A stretch of 64,000 nt of DNA from Corynebacterium testudinoris (GCF_001021045.1 NZ_CP011545.1:2356001-2420000); one strand, 5' to 3'. Positions 15,720 through 27,889 are shown, counted from the stretch's first letter. Notes: generated by a model from the sequence alone, not told the origin. Program-made: numbers and translations.

Positions 15720-17708
15720 ATGGAGCACCGGCAAGTGGCGGAGAGGATCCTCGTCGCCGTCGGCGGCGAGGAGAATCTGGTGGCCGCCGCCCACTGCGCG
15801 ACCCGATTGAGGATGGTGCTGCGCGATACCGCGATCGTCGATAAGCAGGCACTTGAGGATGACCCGGATCTCAAAGGCACTTTTGAGACCGGCGGAATGT
15901 TCCAAATCATCGTCGGCCCAGGTGACGTCAACAACGTCTTCCGGGAGCTCGACGACATCACCACGAAGAGCATCGCTGTATCCACGGAAGAACTGAAGGA
16001 CGTCGCCTCGCAGGGCGGCAACTGGTTCACCCGCGCCATCAAGGTGCTGGCCGATATCTTCGTCCCACTGATCCCCATCCTCGTCGGTGGCGGTCTCCTC
16101 ATGGCGATCAACAACATCCTGACTGCGCCGGATCTTTTTGGTCCGCAGTCGCTCGTTGAGCGCTGGCCATCCATTTCCGGTATGGCCGAGCTGATCAACC
16201 TCCTGGCCTCTGCCCCCTTCGCCTTCCTGCCGATCCTCGTGGGCTTCACCGCCACCAAGCGCTTCGGCGGCAACGAGTTCCTCGGCGCCGGTATGGGTAT
16301 GGCGATGGTGATGCCGGCGCTGGTCAACGGCTACGACGTGGCCGCGACCTTGGAAGCCGGGCAGATGCCGTTCTGGTCGATCTTCGGCCTGGACGTGGCG
16401 CAGGCCGGCTACCAGGGAACTGTGCTTCCGGTGCTAGTCGTCTCGTGGATCCTGGCAACGATTGAAAAATTCCTGCACAAGCAGCTCAAGGGCACGGCGG
16501 ACTTCCTCATTACCCCGGTTGTGACACTCCTGATCACCGGTTTCCTCACCTTCGCTGCGGTCGGCCCGGCCATGCGGTGGCTGGGTGACATGCTCGCTGT
16601 CGGGCTGCAGAACGTTTATGACTTTGGCGGCCCAGTTGGTGGCTTCCTCTTCGGCCTCATCTACTCCCCGATCGTCATCACTGGCCTACACCAATCGTTC
16701 CCGCCGGTGGAATTGCAGCTGTTCGCCCAGGGTGGTTCCTTCATCTTCGCCACCGCTTCCATGGCCAATATCGCCCAAGGTGCAGTGGCGCTCGCGGTGT
16801 TCTTCCACACTAAGAATGAGAAGCTCAAGGGCCTGGCCGGCGCCTCCGGCGTTTCCGCTGTCCTAGGCATCACCGAGCCCGCAATCTTCGGTGTCAACCT
16901 TCGACTGCGCTGGCCATTCTTCATCGGCATGGGTGCCGCCGCGATCGGTGGCGCGCTCATCGCGATCTTCGACGTCAAGGCCGTCGCCCTCGGTGCCGCC
17001 GGCTTCCTCGGCGTCGTGTCCATCCGGGCCAATGACATCCCGATGTTCCTCGTCTGCGCCGTCATTACGTTTATCATCGCCTTCGCCGCCGCCTTTGCTT
17101 ACGCGATCTACCTCAAGCGAACCAAGGGAACGATCGATCCCGACGCCCCGGCTGTTGCCGCAACCAGTGCCGAGGAGGCCCTGCCCACCCAGGTCGCCTC
17201 TGATGATGCCCTCGGAATCATTGCCCCGCTCACCGGAACCGTGACCAGCCTAAGCTCAGTCTCTGATCCCATGTTTGCCCAGGGGAAGCTGGGAGCAGGT
17301 CTGGCCATCATCCCCGATGAGGGCAAACTCATCGCCCCGGTCAGTGGCAAAGTTATCGTCGCTTTCCCCTCCGGACACGCCTTCGCCATCCGTACCCAGG
17401 GCGCAGACGGGAAAAACGTCGATGTCCTCATGCACATCGGTTTCGACACCGTCAACCTCAAAGGCCAGCACTTCACGCCGCTAGCCACTCAGGGCCAGGA
17501 AGTGCAGGCCGGTGACGTCCTCTGCGAGTTCGACATCGCTGGCATCACCGGAGCAGGCTACGAGGTGACCACCCCCGTGGTCGTGTCCAACTCCAAGCGC
17601 ACGGGGCCGGTTCTGCCCGCTCCCGAACTCAACGTGCCGGGGCTTATCTCGGCGGGACAAGGCTTGCTGACGGTGGATCCCCAACCAGCGGTAACTAGCT
17701 CAGGTTAA
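15720..17708 (+). CDS. ptsS: Sucrose-type PTS permease EIIBCA
   Basis: This 662-residue protein has the domain order B-C-A. EIIB covers about residues 1-90 with the phospho-cysteine in [14 protein letters not shown] covers about 105-480 with ten or so membrane segments and [17 protein letters not shown] covers about 500-655 with the histidine in [13 protein letters not shown]. The length matches the sucrose permease PtsS of C. glutamicum, and the GH32 gene upstream supports sucrose. I chose the ATG at 15720 because GGAAGGGAA precedes it. Unlike the two other PTS loci in this window, I see no RAT element in its leader. Confidence 0.9.
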   Translation: MEHRQVAERILVAVGGEENLVAAAHCATRLRMVLRDTAIVDKQALEDDPDLKGTFETGGMFQIIVGPGDVNNVFRELDDITTKSIAVSTEELKDVASQGGNWFTRAIKVLADIFVPLIPILVGGGLLMAINNILTAPDLFGPQSLVERWPSISGMAELINLLASAPFAFLPILVGFTATKRFGGNEFLGAGMGMAMVMPALVNGYDVAATLEAGQMPFWSIFGLDVAQAGYQGTVLPVLVVSWILATIEKFLHKQLKGTADFLITPVVTLLITGFLTFAAVGPAMRWLGDMLAVGLQNVYDFGGPVGGFLFGLIYSPIVITGLHQSFPPVELQLFAQGGSFIFATASMANIAQGAVALAVFFHTKNEKLKGLAGASGVSAVLGITEPAIFGVNLRLRWPFFIGMGAAAIGGALIAIFDVKAVALGAAGFLGVVSIRANDIPMFLVCAVITFIIAFAAAFAYAIYLKRTKGTIDPDAPAVAATSAEEALPTQVASDDALGIIAPLTGTVTSLSSVSDPMFAQGKLGAGLAIIPDEGKLIAPVSGKVIVAFPSGHAFAIRTQGADGKNVDVLMHIGFDTVNLKGQHFTPLATQGQEVQAGDVLCEFDIAGITGAGYEVTTPVVVSNSKRTGPVLPAPELNVPGLISAGQGLLTVDPQPAVTSSG

Positions 17709-18369
17709 ACGGGTAGGCGTCAGAGGCGTTATTGCCGATCACACCGTGCAGGAAGTAGGAGCCAGCTGGCACCGGCTGGCGACTATTGCACTGACCGGGC
17801 TGCGAACCCAAGCGAGACCACACGGCCTGGAAGGAGCGCTCGGAACCGGCCTCGAAGGTTTCCTCGCCAGTGAGTACAGAGGGGTAACAATCGATGTCGG
17901 CCCACACGCGGTTGTTGGTGGCCAAGTCATAGACCTCAAAGCGCAGCTCATCCTCGTCGAGGTTGACCACGCAATCTGCGGCAGTGGGGTTTTCCACTGT
18001 CATGAAGAACTTCGGCTGCACATCGCCGACGTAGTTTGGTCGGTCGCTAGTCGCGGTGATGCGAAGATCGGCGAGCTCGCAGGAGTCTTTCGCGTTGGGG
18101 TTCGGCTCTTTGCTCTGCGAGGGCTTCGCACTAGAAGAAGTGGGAGCCTCTGACGTCTCGGATGTGGTGGCCGGTGAAGAAGTAGCCGAGGTCGTCGGCA
18201 CGCTTGTCGACGCCGCCGTAGCTCCCGGGTCCGTCGTCGAACCACGGTTGGCGAAGGACACCATTCCCCACACGAGCAGGCCGACGACCACCAACACGAT
18301 CACGATGGCGGCGACGCGGCGTCGAGCGTAGATCTCGGCGGGGAGTCGGCGGGGATTGTGGTTGCTCAC
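17695..18369 (-). CDS. Membrane-anchored protein with exported C-terminal domain (Rv3587c-like position)
   Basis: This gene encodes 224 residues: a short basic N-terminus, one membrane helix (residues about 18-40), a Thr/Ser/Pro/Ala-rich linker of about 50 residues, then a compact beta-rich domain with four cysteines. The layout places the domain outside the membrane in the cell envelope. The start is the GTG at 18369, seven bases after TAGAGT (leaderless). In mycobacteria the membrane protein Rv3587c stands at this place between disA and canB. I infer homology from position and architecture only. Its 3' end overlaps the ptsS 3' end by 14 bases in antisense. Confidence 0.75.
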   Translation of the reverse strand: MSNHNPRRLPAEIYARRRVAAIVIVLVVVGLLVWGMVSFANRGSTTDPGATAASTSVPTTSATSSPATTSETSEAPTSSSAKPSQSKEPNPNAKDSCELADLRITATSDRPNYVGDVQPKFFMTVENPTAADCVVNLDEDELRFEVYDLATNNRVWADIDCYPSVLTGEETFEAGSERSFQAVWSRLGSQPGQCNSRQPVPAGSYFLHGVIGNNASDAYPFNLS

Positions 18370-18438
18370 GCCTAACACTCTAAAACTTTGTGCGCCTAAC
18401 CTGCGGCACCCCGCCGTAGCGTGTCCCAAGGTGAAGGG

Positions 18439-18768
18439 TCAGGATGATCCAACGACCCCTGCGCCGGGATCGCCTTCACCTAGTGCGGCAACCTTATCGA
18501 GAACGCGGTTAGCTTTCGCTATCTCAACTTCGTACCACTCCTCGGGGTTAGTGAGCACCTTCCGAGCGTTTTCGATGACATCGTGCGGGACTGGGGTCAC
18601 CTGCAAACGGTCGAACATGTCCAGCAGGTCCTCCACGCCGTTGACGTACTCGCCGCACACCATATCCATAGATGCCGAGAAGGCCCAGTCCGGATCGTCG
18701 GCGTATTCGAGAAGAGCAGCCTCCGCCGCCGCGTTCCTGTACACGTCGGGGTGTAGTTCGTTGGTCAT
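18439..18768 (-). CDS. Small acidic protein, tandem paralogue 1, unknown function
   Basis: This gene encodes 109 residues, acidic and mostly helical. It shares about half of its residues with the product of the next gene upstream. Matching stretches are AEAALL.Y.DDPDWA, QVTPVP.DV, and KANRVLDKVAALG. AGAGGAG lies six bases before the ATG. I do not recognise the family. Size, acidity and tandem duplication resemble toxin-immunity proteins, but no toxin gene is adjacent, so this is only a suggestion. The C-terminal tail (GDPGAGVVGSS) is unique to this copy. Confidence 0.7.
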   Translation of the reverse strand: MTNELHPDVYRNAAAEAALLEYADDPDWAFSASMDMVCGEYVNGVEDLLDMFDRLQVTPVPHDVIENARKVLTNPEEWYEVEIAKANRVLDKVAALGEGDPGAGVVGSS

Positions 18769-18789
18769 CTGAACTCCTCTTTACGGCCA

Positions 18790-19104
18790 CTAAGAAAACT
18801 CCACGCCCCGACCCAGCGCCGCAACTTTATCCAGCACCCGATTCGCTTTCTCTATCTCCTCATCGGACCACTCTTCGGGGTCGGTGAACAGCTTGCGGAC
18901 GGCTTCAACAACGTCGCGAGGTACCGGGGTGACCTGGCGTAAGTCAAGAAGGTCAAGCATCTCATCAACCCCGTCCTCGTACTCACCGCCGACCATAGAG
19001 AATGAGACGCTGTACGCCCAATCAGGATCATCCGAGTAGCTGAGCAAGGCGGCTTCTGCCGGAAACGATTTAAAAGTCCAACTGTGAAGATGTACGTCAG
19101 TCAA
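18790..19104 (-). CDS. Small acidic protein, tandem paralogue 2, unknown function
   Basis: This gene encodes 104 residues, homologous over nearly the whole length to the downstream gene 22 bases away. The start is a TTG at 19104 with AGGAGG nine bases upstream. The N-terminal ten residues differ between the two copies, while the DDPDWA core and the helical C-terminus are conserved. No membrane segment or signal peptide is seen. A third, broken copy lies directly upstream, so the locus grew by tandem duplication. Confidence 0.7.
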   Translation of the reverse strand: MTDVHLHSWTFKSFPAEAALLSYSDDPDWAYSVSFSMVGGEYEDGVDEMLDLLDLRQVTPVPRDVVEAVRKLFTDPEEWSDEEIEKANRVLDKVAALGRGVEFS

Positions 19105-19172
19105 TGAGTTTCGCCTCCTTGCAATCTTCTGGAAAACAAACAGTCGCTATCAGCTCACAAGAGATCTCTTGG

Positions 19173-19296
19173 TTAAACGCCCCGACCCAGCGCCGCAACT
19201 CTATCCAGCACCCGATTCGCTTTCGCTATCTCGACTTCGGACCACTCTTTGGGGTCGGTGAACAGCTTGCGGACGGCTTCAACAACGCCGCGGGGC
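19173..19296 (-). pseudogene. C-terminal remnant of a third paralogue
   Basis: Read on the minus strand, this stretch encodes PRGVVEAVRKLFTDPKEWSE followed by VEIAKANRVLDRVAALGRGV and a TAA stop at 19173-19175. This is nearly identical to the last 40 residues of the gene at 18790-19104. The upstream part (residues 1-60) is missing. The bases from 19297 to 19365 bear no likeness to the intact copies. It is therefore a truncated duplicate. Its preserved frame suggests the loss is recent. Confidence 0.75.
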
Positions 19297-19365
19297 AGTA
19301 GCGGAAAACATCCTCAGCAAGAACTATTGGTTCCATTGCTCCCCGCCCCACGTCGGTGACCAGGA

Positions 19366-19992
19366 TTAGGGCGACACCCCGTCGGCGATGACCAGTTCGG
19401 TGGCGCCGTCGGAGAGGCGGTAGCGCAGGCCGACGATGGCGCAGCGGCCGTCGTCGATGCGGTCGCGCAGGGACCAGAGGCGGTGCTTGATCTGGACGAC
19501 GGTTTCTTCGATGTGTTGGCGTTCGTAGTCGTCTGTGGTGGACATGCCGCGGGCTCGGGCTTCGAGGATGGAGGGGGCGACTTTTTCGATGAGGATGCGT
19601 TCGAGGCCGTCGGGGATGGCGCCGCCGTCGAGGGCTTCGGCGGTGGCGGCTACGGCGCCGCAGGATTCGTGGCCCATGACCACGACGAGGTCAACTTCGA
19701 GGCTCTTGATGGCGTATTCGATGGACCCGAGGACGGAGGGGTCGAGGATTTCGCCGGCGGTGCGGACGACGAAGAGGTCGCCGAGGCCGACGTCAAAAAC
19801 CAGCTCGACGGGCACGCGGGAGTCAGAGCAGGAGAGGATGACCGCGCGGGGGGATTGTCCGGAGCGCAGTTCCATGCGGCGAACGGTGTCAAGGTTGGGT
19901 CGCTGGAGTGCCTCCTCGACGAAGCGCTTGTTTCCGGCTTGGAGGGCTTCCCACACAGCTTGCGGTTGGTGGGCAACTTCTTTCATCGGCAT
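19366..19992 (-). CDS. canB: Beta-class carbonic anhydrase
   Basis: This gene encodes 208 residues. The zinc ligands and the Asp-Arg dyad are in LSCSDSRVP, and the second pair of ligands is in MGHESCGAV (H-x2-C). The enzyme interconverts carbon dioxide and bicarbonate in the cytoplasm for carboxylation reactions. The ATG at 19992 lies seven bases after TACACT on the minus strand, so the transcript is probably leaderless. Its promoter is back-to-back with that of mutY, as in mycobacteria. Confidence 0.95.
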   Translation of the reverse strand: MPMKEVAHQPQAVWEALQAGNKRFVEEALQRPNLDTVRRMELRSGQSPRAVILSCSDSRVPVELVFDVGLGDLFVVRTAGEILDPSVLGSIEYAIKSLEVDLVVVMGHESCGAVAATAEALDGGAIPDGLERILIEKVAPSILEARARGMSTTDDYERQHIEETVVQIKHRLWSLRDRIDDGRCAIVGLRYRLSDGATELVIADGVSP

Positions 19993-20033
19993 AACTACAA
20001 GTGTAAGCCCTGGGGCACCTAGACTCGATCATC

Positions 20034-20897
20034 ATGTTCGCCCCTGCACTTCTTCAATGGTTCGACGATCACGAACGCCCCTTGGCGTGGCGCGAGCCCG
20101 GCACGACGGCGTGGGGTGTGTTGCTCTCGGAGGTGATGAGCCAGCAGACTCCGGTTGCGCGTGTGGAGCCGATCTGGCGGGAGTGGATGGAGCGTTGGCC
20201 CACTCCGGAGGCGTTTGCGCAGGCCAGCCCGGCGGATGTGCTGCGGGCGTGGGGCAAGCTGGGCTACCCGCGGCGGGCCTTGCGATTGCTGGAATGTGCT
20301 GCTGTCATCGTGGAGGAACACGCAGGGCGGGTTCCGGGGGACGTCGATAAGCTGTTGGAGCTTCCGGGGATCGGTGACTACACCGCGCGGGCGGTGGCCT
20401 GTTTTGCCTATGGGCACAATGTGCCGGTGGTGGATACCAATGTGCGGCGGGTGTACCGCCGGGCGGTGGAGGGGAAGTACCTGGCAGGGGCGGCGTCGAG
20501 AAGCGAGTTGGCCAAGGTGGCGGACCTCCTCCCCGAAGAGGATGGTCCGCGGTTTTCCGCCGCGATGATGGAGCTGGGTGCGTTGGTGTGCACAGCGACG
20601 AACCCGAAGTGCGGTGCTTGTCCGCTCTTATCGACGTGCGCGTGGGTCGCCGCCGGCCGCCCGGAACCACTCCCGGAGGAGCTGGCAAAAAAGAAGGTGC
20701 AAAAGTTCACGGGCACGGATCGGCAGGTGCGGGGGCTCATCATGGATGTGCTGCGGAATGCCGAAACGCCCGTGCCGCTGACCGACATCGACCTGGTGTG
20801 GCCGAAGGAGGGTCAACGCACACGGGCGTTGGAGTCGTTGCTGGTGGACGGGCTAGCCGAGCAGAACAGCGACGGGCATTTCTTGCTGCCGCAGTAG
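20034..20897 (+). CDS. mutY: A/G-specific adenine glycosylase
   Basis: This gene encodes 287 residues. It has the helix-hairpin-helix motif LPGIGDYTARAVACFAYG with the catalytic aspartate in PVVDTNV. The catalytic glutamate is in SEVMSQQTPV. Four cysteines of the iron-sulfur cluster follow in CTATNPKCGACPLLSTC. It removes adenine mispaired with 8-oxoguanine. It lacks the C-terminal NUDIX-like domain of E. coli MutY and is of the shorter type. TAGACT (20020-20025) lies eight bases before the ATG. Confidence 0.95.
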   Translation: MFAPALLQWFDDHERPLAWREPGTTAWGVLLSEVMSQQTPVARVEPIWREWMERWPTPEAFAQASPADVLRAWGKLGYPRRALRLLECAAVIVEEHAGRVPGDVDKLLELPGIGDYTARAVACFAYGHNVPVVDTNVRRVYRRAVEGKYLAGAASRSELAKVADLLPEEDGPRFSAAMMELGALVCTATNPKCGACPLLSTCAWVAAGRPEPLPEELAKKKVQKFTGTDRQVRGLIMDVLRNAETPVPLTDIDLVWPKEGQRTRALESLLVDGLAEQNSDGHFLLPQ

Positions 20898-20902
20898 TTG
20901 AC

Positions 20903-21073
20903 TTACTTCCAGCGGCCGCGGAAGTTCAAGCCGCCGGGCAGGCTGACCCACAGGCCACCACGACTATTGATGGTCAGTGGGCCAACCCGGGTGGACGCCG
21001 AGGCGCCCGAGCCGGAGATGTTGATCCAACTGTTCTTGCCAACCTTTTTGCGCTTGCGATAGGTGATGCCCAT
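20903..21073 (-). CDS. DUF4236-type small protein
   Basis: This gene encodes 56 residues, starting MGITYRKRKKVGKNSWINIS and ending in the LNFRGRWK stretch. It is very basic at the N-terminus, with glycine and serine in the middle (SGSGASASTRVGP), and resembles the short DUF4236 domain found in many actinobacteria and phages. The function of that domain is unknown. The ATG at 21073 lies seven bases after TAGAAT (21081-21086 on the minus strand), a strong leaderless promoter. The stop is five bases from the convergent mutY stop. Confidence 0.8.
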   Translation of the reverse strand: MGITYRKRKKVGKNSWINISGSGASASTRVGPLTINSRGGLWVSLPGGLNFRGRWK

Positions 21074-21091
21074 GGTGGGCATTCTATACGC

Positions 21092-23818
<2,727 letters not shown>

Positions 23819-23936
23819 GTCTACCCCTAACCTTTTGTTCCTAACTTGTTAACTACTCTAACGCTCGCAACGGACATTCTATTTGCGTCTCGGTTTATCA
23901 AGGTCCGTTTTTCGCTCATTCTCCCTGGTAGAGGGC

Positions 23937-24053
23937 ATGTACGCCGGTAGCGAACAGGCCTTTGTGGGCCTCTTTTTCGCGATCGCAGCTACGCTTTTGT
24001 CAAGGACTTCACCTGCTCCACCTCACTGCACTATCAAAGGAGTACGACGTTGA
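23937..24053 (+). other. Possible 38-codon leader ORF with an internal hairpin
   Basis: An ATG behind AGAGGG opens a 38-codon frame that reads MYAGSEQAFVGLFFAIAATL and more, and ends in a TGA overlapping the TTG start of the SDR gene. Its centre is hydrophobic enough for a membrane helix. Inside it, AGGCC (23956-23960) pairs with GGCCT (23967-23971), followed by CTTTTT. The arrangement could be a leader peptide with an attenuator. It could also be a chance frame in a 5' leader. Confidence 0.3.
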
Positions 24054-25087
24054 ACGCATCCCAGGCCAGCTCCCCCGCCAGCTCCCCCATCACCGCCAAC
24101 GACACCATCGACGCGTGGCTCAACCATCCCACCGGAGGGCCTGTCTTAAGGTCCTTCCTGGAGTCCGCCGGCTCCGATGTCGATGCCCTCAAACCCGCCT
24201 ATAGCCTGCCGTTGGGCAAGCTGGTGGAGTTGTCGGGTGGGAAAATGACCCGCGACGCCATTGATGGTCTCGTCGCCGAGGCCAATGGCGGTCACCTCCC
24301 TCCGACGATCGATGCGGAGGCGACTCCGGCCATCGCGGGCCGCCGCTTCGCGGGCAAGACGGTTATTGTCACCGGCGCCGCCAACGGCATTGGCCGCGCC
24401 ACGACTCTGCAACTCCTCGGTGAGGGCGCGCGGGTGGTTGCGGTTGATGTCTCTGCGCAGCGCCTCACCGAGCTTGTCGACGCCGCCGGCACCACCCCCG
24501 AGCAGTTGGTCACCGTCACGGCCGATCTCACGGCAGCAGGAGCCGCCGAGGAGATCCTTTCTGCCGCGGGCGACGGGATTGCGAGCTTGGCCAATATCGC
24601 CGGCATCATGGATGACTTTTCTGCCCTGCATGAGGTGTCTGATGAGATGTGGTCGCGGGTCTTTGCCGTCAATGTCGATGGGTTAGTTCGGCTCAGCCGC
24701 GCCGTGAGCGCTCACATGTTGGCCAACGGCGGCGGGTCCATTGTCAACGTTGCCTCCGAAGCAGGCCTGCGCGGTTCTTGCGCGGGCGTGGCGTATACCG
24801 CGTCCAAGCATGCGGTGGTGGGCATCACGAAGTCGATGGCTGTTATGTACGCCGACGCTGGAGTTCGCACGAACGCCGTCGCCCCCGGTGCGGTGATGAC
24901 GGGCATTCCCATTCCCGAACAGGTGGGTGCCTTCGGCAGCGAACGGCTGGCAGCTTACCGGTCTAACACGACGTCGATTAGCACTGCGGAGCAGCAGGCA
25001 GCCGCCATCGTGTGGCTGCTTTCCGATGACGCGGCGAGCGTCAACGGTGCAATCTTGCCTAACGATGGCGGCTGGTCGGCGATTTAA
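24050..25087 (+). CDS. Short-chain dehydrogenase/reductase with N-terminal extension
   Basis: This gene encodes 345 residues. The Rossmann motif TGAANGIG is near residue 107, the NIAGI strand near 185, and the catalytic Y-x3-K in AYTASKHAVV near 250. It is an NAD(P)-dependent oxidoreductase of unknown substrate. The first 95 residues precede the usual SDR start and are polar and helical, with no recognised domain. The start is a TTG at 24050 behind AAAGGAG. The neighbours (an MFS exporter tail-to-tail and clpC divergent) give no clue to the substrate. Confidence 0.85.
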   Translation: MNASQASSPASSPITANDTIDAWLNHPTGGPVLRSFLESAGSDVDALKPAYSLPLGKLVELSGGKMTRDAIDGLVAEANGGHLPPTIDAEATPAIAGRRFAGKTVIVTGAANGIGRATTLQLLGEGARVVAVDVSAQRLTELVDAAGTTPEQLVTVTADLTAAGAAEEILSAAGDGIASLANIAGIMDDFSALHEVSDEMWSRVFAVNVDGLVRLSRAVSAHMLANGGGSIVNVASEAGLRGSCAGVAYTASKHAVVGITKSMAVMYADAGVRTNAVAPGAVMTGIPIPEQVGAFGSERLAAYRSNTTSISTAEQQAAAIVWLLSDDAASVNGAILPNDGGWSAI

Positions 25088-25091
25088 TTCC

Positions 25092-26525
25092 TCACTGCTG
25101 CACTGTCTTGTTACTGTCTTGTTCCTCCGCCACCTTGGCCACGAAGGGGCTGGCGATGAGGACGAGGATGGCGAAGATGCCGCCGACAACGAAGGCGGTG
25201 TGCGCGCCATCGGCAGTGGCCTGAGCCAGGTCAGCGCCGCCGCGCATGGCCGCTTGCGTGCCGAAGGACAGCGCGGCGATGAGCACGGCGGTGCCTGCGG
25301 CGCCCGCCAGTTGCTGCAGGGTGTTGAGGATGGCGGTGCCGTGCCCGTAGAGGTGCGAGGGCAGCGAGCCCAACGCGGTGGTCATCAGCGGAGTCATGAG
25401 CAACGACAATCCCAGCGAGAACGTCAGGTGCATGGTGACCACTTCAACAGTGGTGGAGTTGATGTCCAGGCGGGTCATTGACCACACGCCCGCCGTCAGC
25501 AACAGCGCACCGGGGATGACCAGGGGACGCGGGCCAACACGGTCGTAGAGGCGACCGACGAAGGGCGCGAGGAGCCCGGAAGCGAGGCCGCCCGGCATGA
25601 CCAGCAGGCCGGTCACCAGCGCGGAGACGCCGAGGGCGGTCTGGAGGTAGATCGGCAGGACCATGACCACGCCGAGCAACGTACCCATGACCAGCAGCGC
25701 CACCACCACGGAGACGGTGTAGTTGCGGATGGTGAAGGGGCTGAGGTTGAGCAGCGGAGTTTCCAGCTTGAGCTGGCGCCAGACGAAAATGGCCAGCGCC
25801 ACCACGCCAACCGCCCCGAGGGTCATCGCCATCTGCGGGTGCGTGCCCAGAGAACTAAGTGCGTAGACCAGTCCACCGAACGCCAACGCGGCGAGGATGA
25901 CGGAGAGCGGATCGAGGGGCGCCGTGGTGGTCTCCCCGACGTTGCGGATGAAGTAGGCGCCCAAGACCAGCGCGAGCGTAATCAGGGGCACGACCATCCA
26001 GAACAGCCAGTGCCAGGTGAACCGGTTGAGGATGAATCCGGACACGGTCGGGCCGAGCGCCGGGGCGACGGACATGACGATGGAGATGATGCCCATGATG
26101 GAGCCGCGTCGATTGGCAGGCACGACGGTCAGCGCAACGGTCATCAGCAGCGGCATGATCAACGCGGTACCGGCGGCTTGGATGATGCGGCCGGTGAGCA
26201 GAATCTCGAAGCTGGGGGCAATCGCCGCCACGATCGTGCCAACGAGGAAGCTGGACACGGCGGCGAGGAATACCTGCTTGGTGCTAAAGCGCTGCAGCAC
26301 CCAGCCGGTGGTGGGGATGACCACGGCCATGGTGAGCAGGAATCCGGTGGTCAGCCACTGGGCCGTGGTGGCCTGAATATTAAAGTCCTCCATGATGGAC
26401 GGCAGCGCGACCGACAGGATGGTCTCATTGAGGAACATCACCAGTGCGGAGGTGACCAACACGGTGAGGATGACCTTGACATCTGCGGGCAGTTTGTCGG
26501 GTCGGGAGGTGGTCCGGGAACTCAC
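25092..26525 (-). CDS. MFS drug exporter, DHA2 (14-helix) family
   Basis: This gene encodes 477 residues with about 14 hydrophobic segments. The DHA2 motifs are present: the motif C-like region around APALGPTVSGF and the early TTAQWLTTGFLLTMAVVIPT stretch. It should export drugs or metabolites with the proton gradient. I prefer the GTG at 26525 because GAGAGGA stands six bases upstream. A TTG at 26540 would add five residues. The gene ends four bases from the convergent SDR stop. No regulator gene is adjacent. Confidence 0.88.
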   Translation of the reverse strand: MSSRTTSRPDKLPADVKVILTVLVTSALVMFLNETILSVALPSIMEDFNIQATTAQWLTTGFLLTMAVVIPTTGWVLQRFSTKQVFLAAVSSFLVGTIVAAIAPSFEILLTGRIIQAAGTALIMPLLMTVALTVVPANRRGSIMGIISIVMSVAPALGPTVSGFILNRFTWHWLFWMVVPLITLALVLGAYFIRNVGETTTAPLDPLSVILAALAFGGLVYALSSLGTHPQMAMTLGAVGVVALAIFVWRQLKLETPLLNLSPFTIRNYTVSVVVALLVMGTLLGVVMVLPIYLQTALGVSALVTGLLVMPGGLASGLLAPFVGRLYDRVGPRPLVIPGALLLTAGVWSMTRLDINSTTVEVVTMHLTFSLGLSLLMTPLMTTALGSLPSHLYGHGTAILNTLQQLAGAAGTAVLIAALSFGTQAAMRGGADLAQATADGAHTAFVVGGIFAILVLIASPFVAKVAEEQDSNKTVQQ

Positions 26526-26620
26526 GTTGGGTCCTCTCAAAATGGATCAGGGGAAAGATCACCACACTAGCGCTTTGTTGACATGAACGCAAATCTAGCG
26601 ATCTCCCCTGGTCCGGAGGG

Positions 26621-27889
26621 TTACCCCACCGGCTTCGCCGCTTCTCGACGCCCGCGTCGCCGCTCCTTCGCGGCATCCGCCGCGTCAGCGATCGCATCCA
26701 CGCCCCGGTGCCACAGCAGTTCCACCGGCCCCCGGCGGAAGTAGTGCAACCACACCGCCGACAGCGCGATGAGGAAGGCACTGATTCCCACATAGATACC
26801 CAGGGTGGCCAGGGTGTACCACTGCCCCTGGATCTTGGCCGCCACACCGAATCCCCAGTCGTAGAAGATGATGGAGGCGATGAGGTTTTGCAGGATGTAG
26901 CAGGTCAGCGCCATTCGCCCCACTAAAGAGAGCCACTTTCCGGACAGCCCGAGCTTGTCGCGGTTGGCATAGAACGCGGCGACGGCAGCGAGCACACCGA
27001 AGGCCACCAGCGGGGAGGTGCCATAGCGGGTGGCGTACCCCGCGCCGAACTCGGTCAACCGCAAGGTCCAGTCCAGCGGGATACCGATGCCGAAGCCGAC
27101 CGCCATGACAATGCGGCGCAGGCGGACCGATTCGGGCAGGAAGAGTCCAGCGCGATAGAGATGGGCACCGACGAGGAAGAGCCCCAATCCCATGACGAAC
27201 ATGATGGGGATTTCGCCCCGACCACCGAGGAAGTTGCTCAGACGGTCACCGACCATTTCCCAGTAGGAATCCGTAGTGCTGGGCGCGATAAACACGTCGC
27301 GCCCAGGCTCCACAATGTCTGAGCCCCGCTCGCCAGCATCAGCAAAGTCGGGCATGAGCTTGCCCAGCAGCCACGTCCCAGAGAATGAGAGGGCAATGAA
27401 GAAGAGGTGGGCGCCAAGGCCGATGTACATCCAGATTTTCTGCGCTCGAGGGCTGCGCGCCATGACGGCGGCGACAACGAGTGCGGTGAGGCCGTAACCC
27501 ATGAGGACGTCGAACTCGAAGATGAAGATGTAGTTGAGCAGGCCGTCGAGAATAAGCACGAGGGCCCGCCAGGGGTAGCGGCCCGGCCAGGGCTCCCCGC
27601 GGCGGATGGCGGATTGGCGTTGGATCTCCAACCCAATGCCGAACATGATGGTGAGCAATCCAATGAACTTGCCATCCGTGAACAGGTTGAGCACGGTGCC
27701 GGAGACACGGTTGAAGGATCCGAGGAAGCCGTCTACTTCTGGGACTTCGGTGACGACGGAGCCGGAGAAAATCCAAATGTTGGTGAGCAAGGTGCCCAGG
27801 ATGGCAATTCCGCGCAAGACGTCGAGCGCGAGGATGCGACGGGCCTTAGATACGGGTGCCAATGTGGGTTCTGCGGTGGTGCCTGTCAC
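26621..27889 (-). CDS. DUF418-family membrane protein
   Basis: This gene encodes 422 residues with about ten membrane helices. It opens with RILALDVLRGIAILGTLLTN, the usual start of YeiB/DUF418 proteins. The C-terminal DUF418 region includes PLVAFGVLAAVAAFY and SLVGRMALTCYILQNL. The last 35 residues are basic and cytoplasmic. The exact role is unknown. The start is a GTG at 27889 behind GAGGAG. Confidence 0.85.
   Translation of the reverse strand: MTGTTAEPTLAPVSKARRILALDVLRGIAILGTLLTNIWIFSGSVVTEVPEVDGFLGSFNRVSGTVLNLFTDGKFIGLLTIMFGIGLEIQRQSAIRRGEPWPGRYPWRALVLILDGLLNYIFIFEFDVLMGYGLTALVVAAVMARSPRAQKIWMYIGLGAHLFFIALSFSGTWLLGKLMPDFADAGERGSDIVEPGRDVFIAPSTTDSYWEMVGDRLSNFLGGRGEIPIMFVMGLGLFLVGAHLYRAGLFLPESVRLRRIVMAVGFGIGIPLDWTLRLTEFGAGYATRYGTSPLVAFGVLAAVAAFYANRDKLGLSGKWLSLVGRMALTCYILQNLIASIIFYDWGFGVAAKIQGQWYTLATLGIYVGISAFLIALSAVWLHYFRRGPVELLWHRGVDAIADAADAAKERRRGRREAAKPVG

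Noticed and set aside
23850..23890. ClgR-type operator upstream of clpC
   Set aside because: The GCGAGCG stretch does not fit the spacing of the ClgR consensus as I know it.
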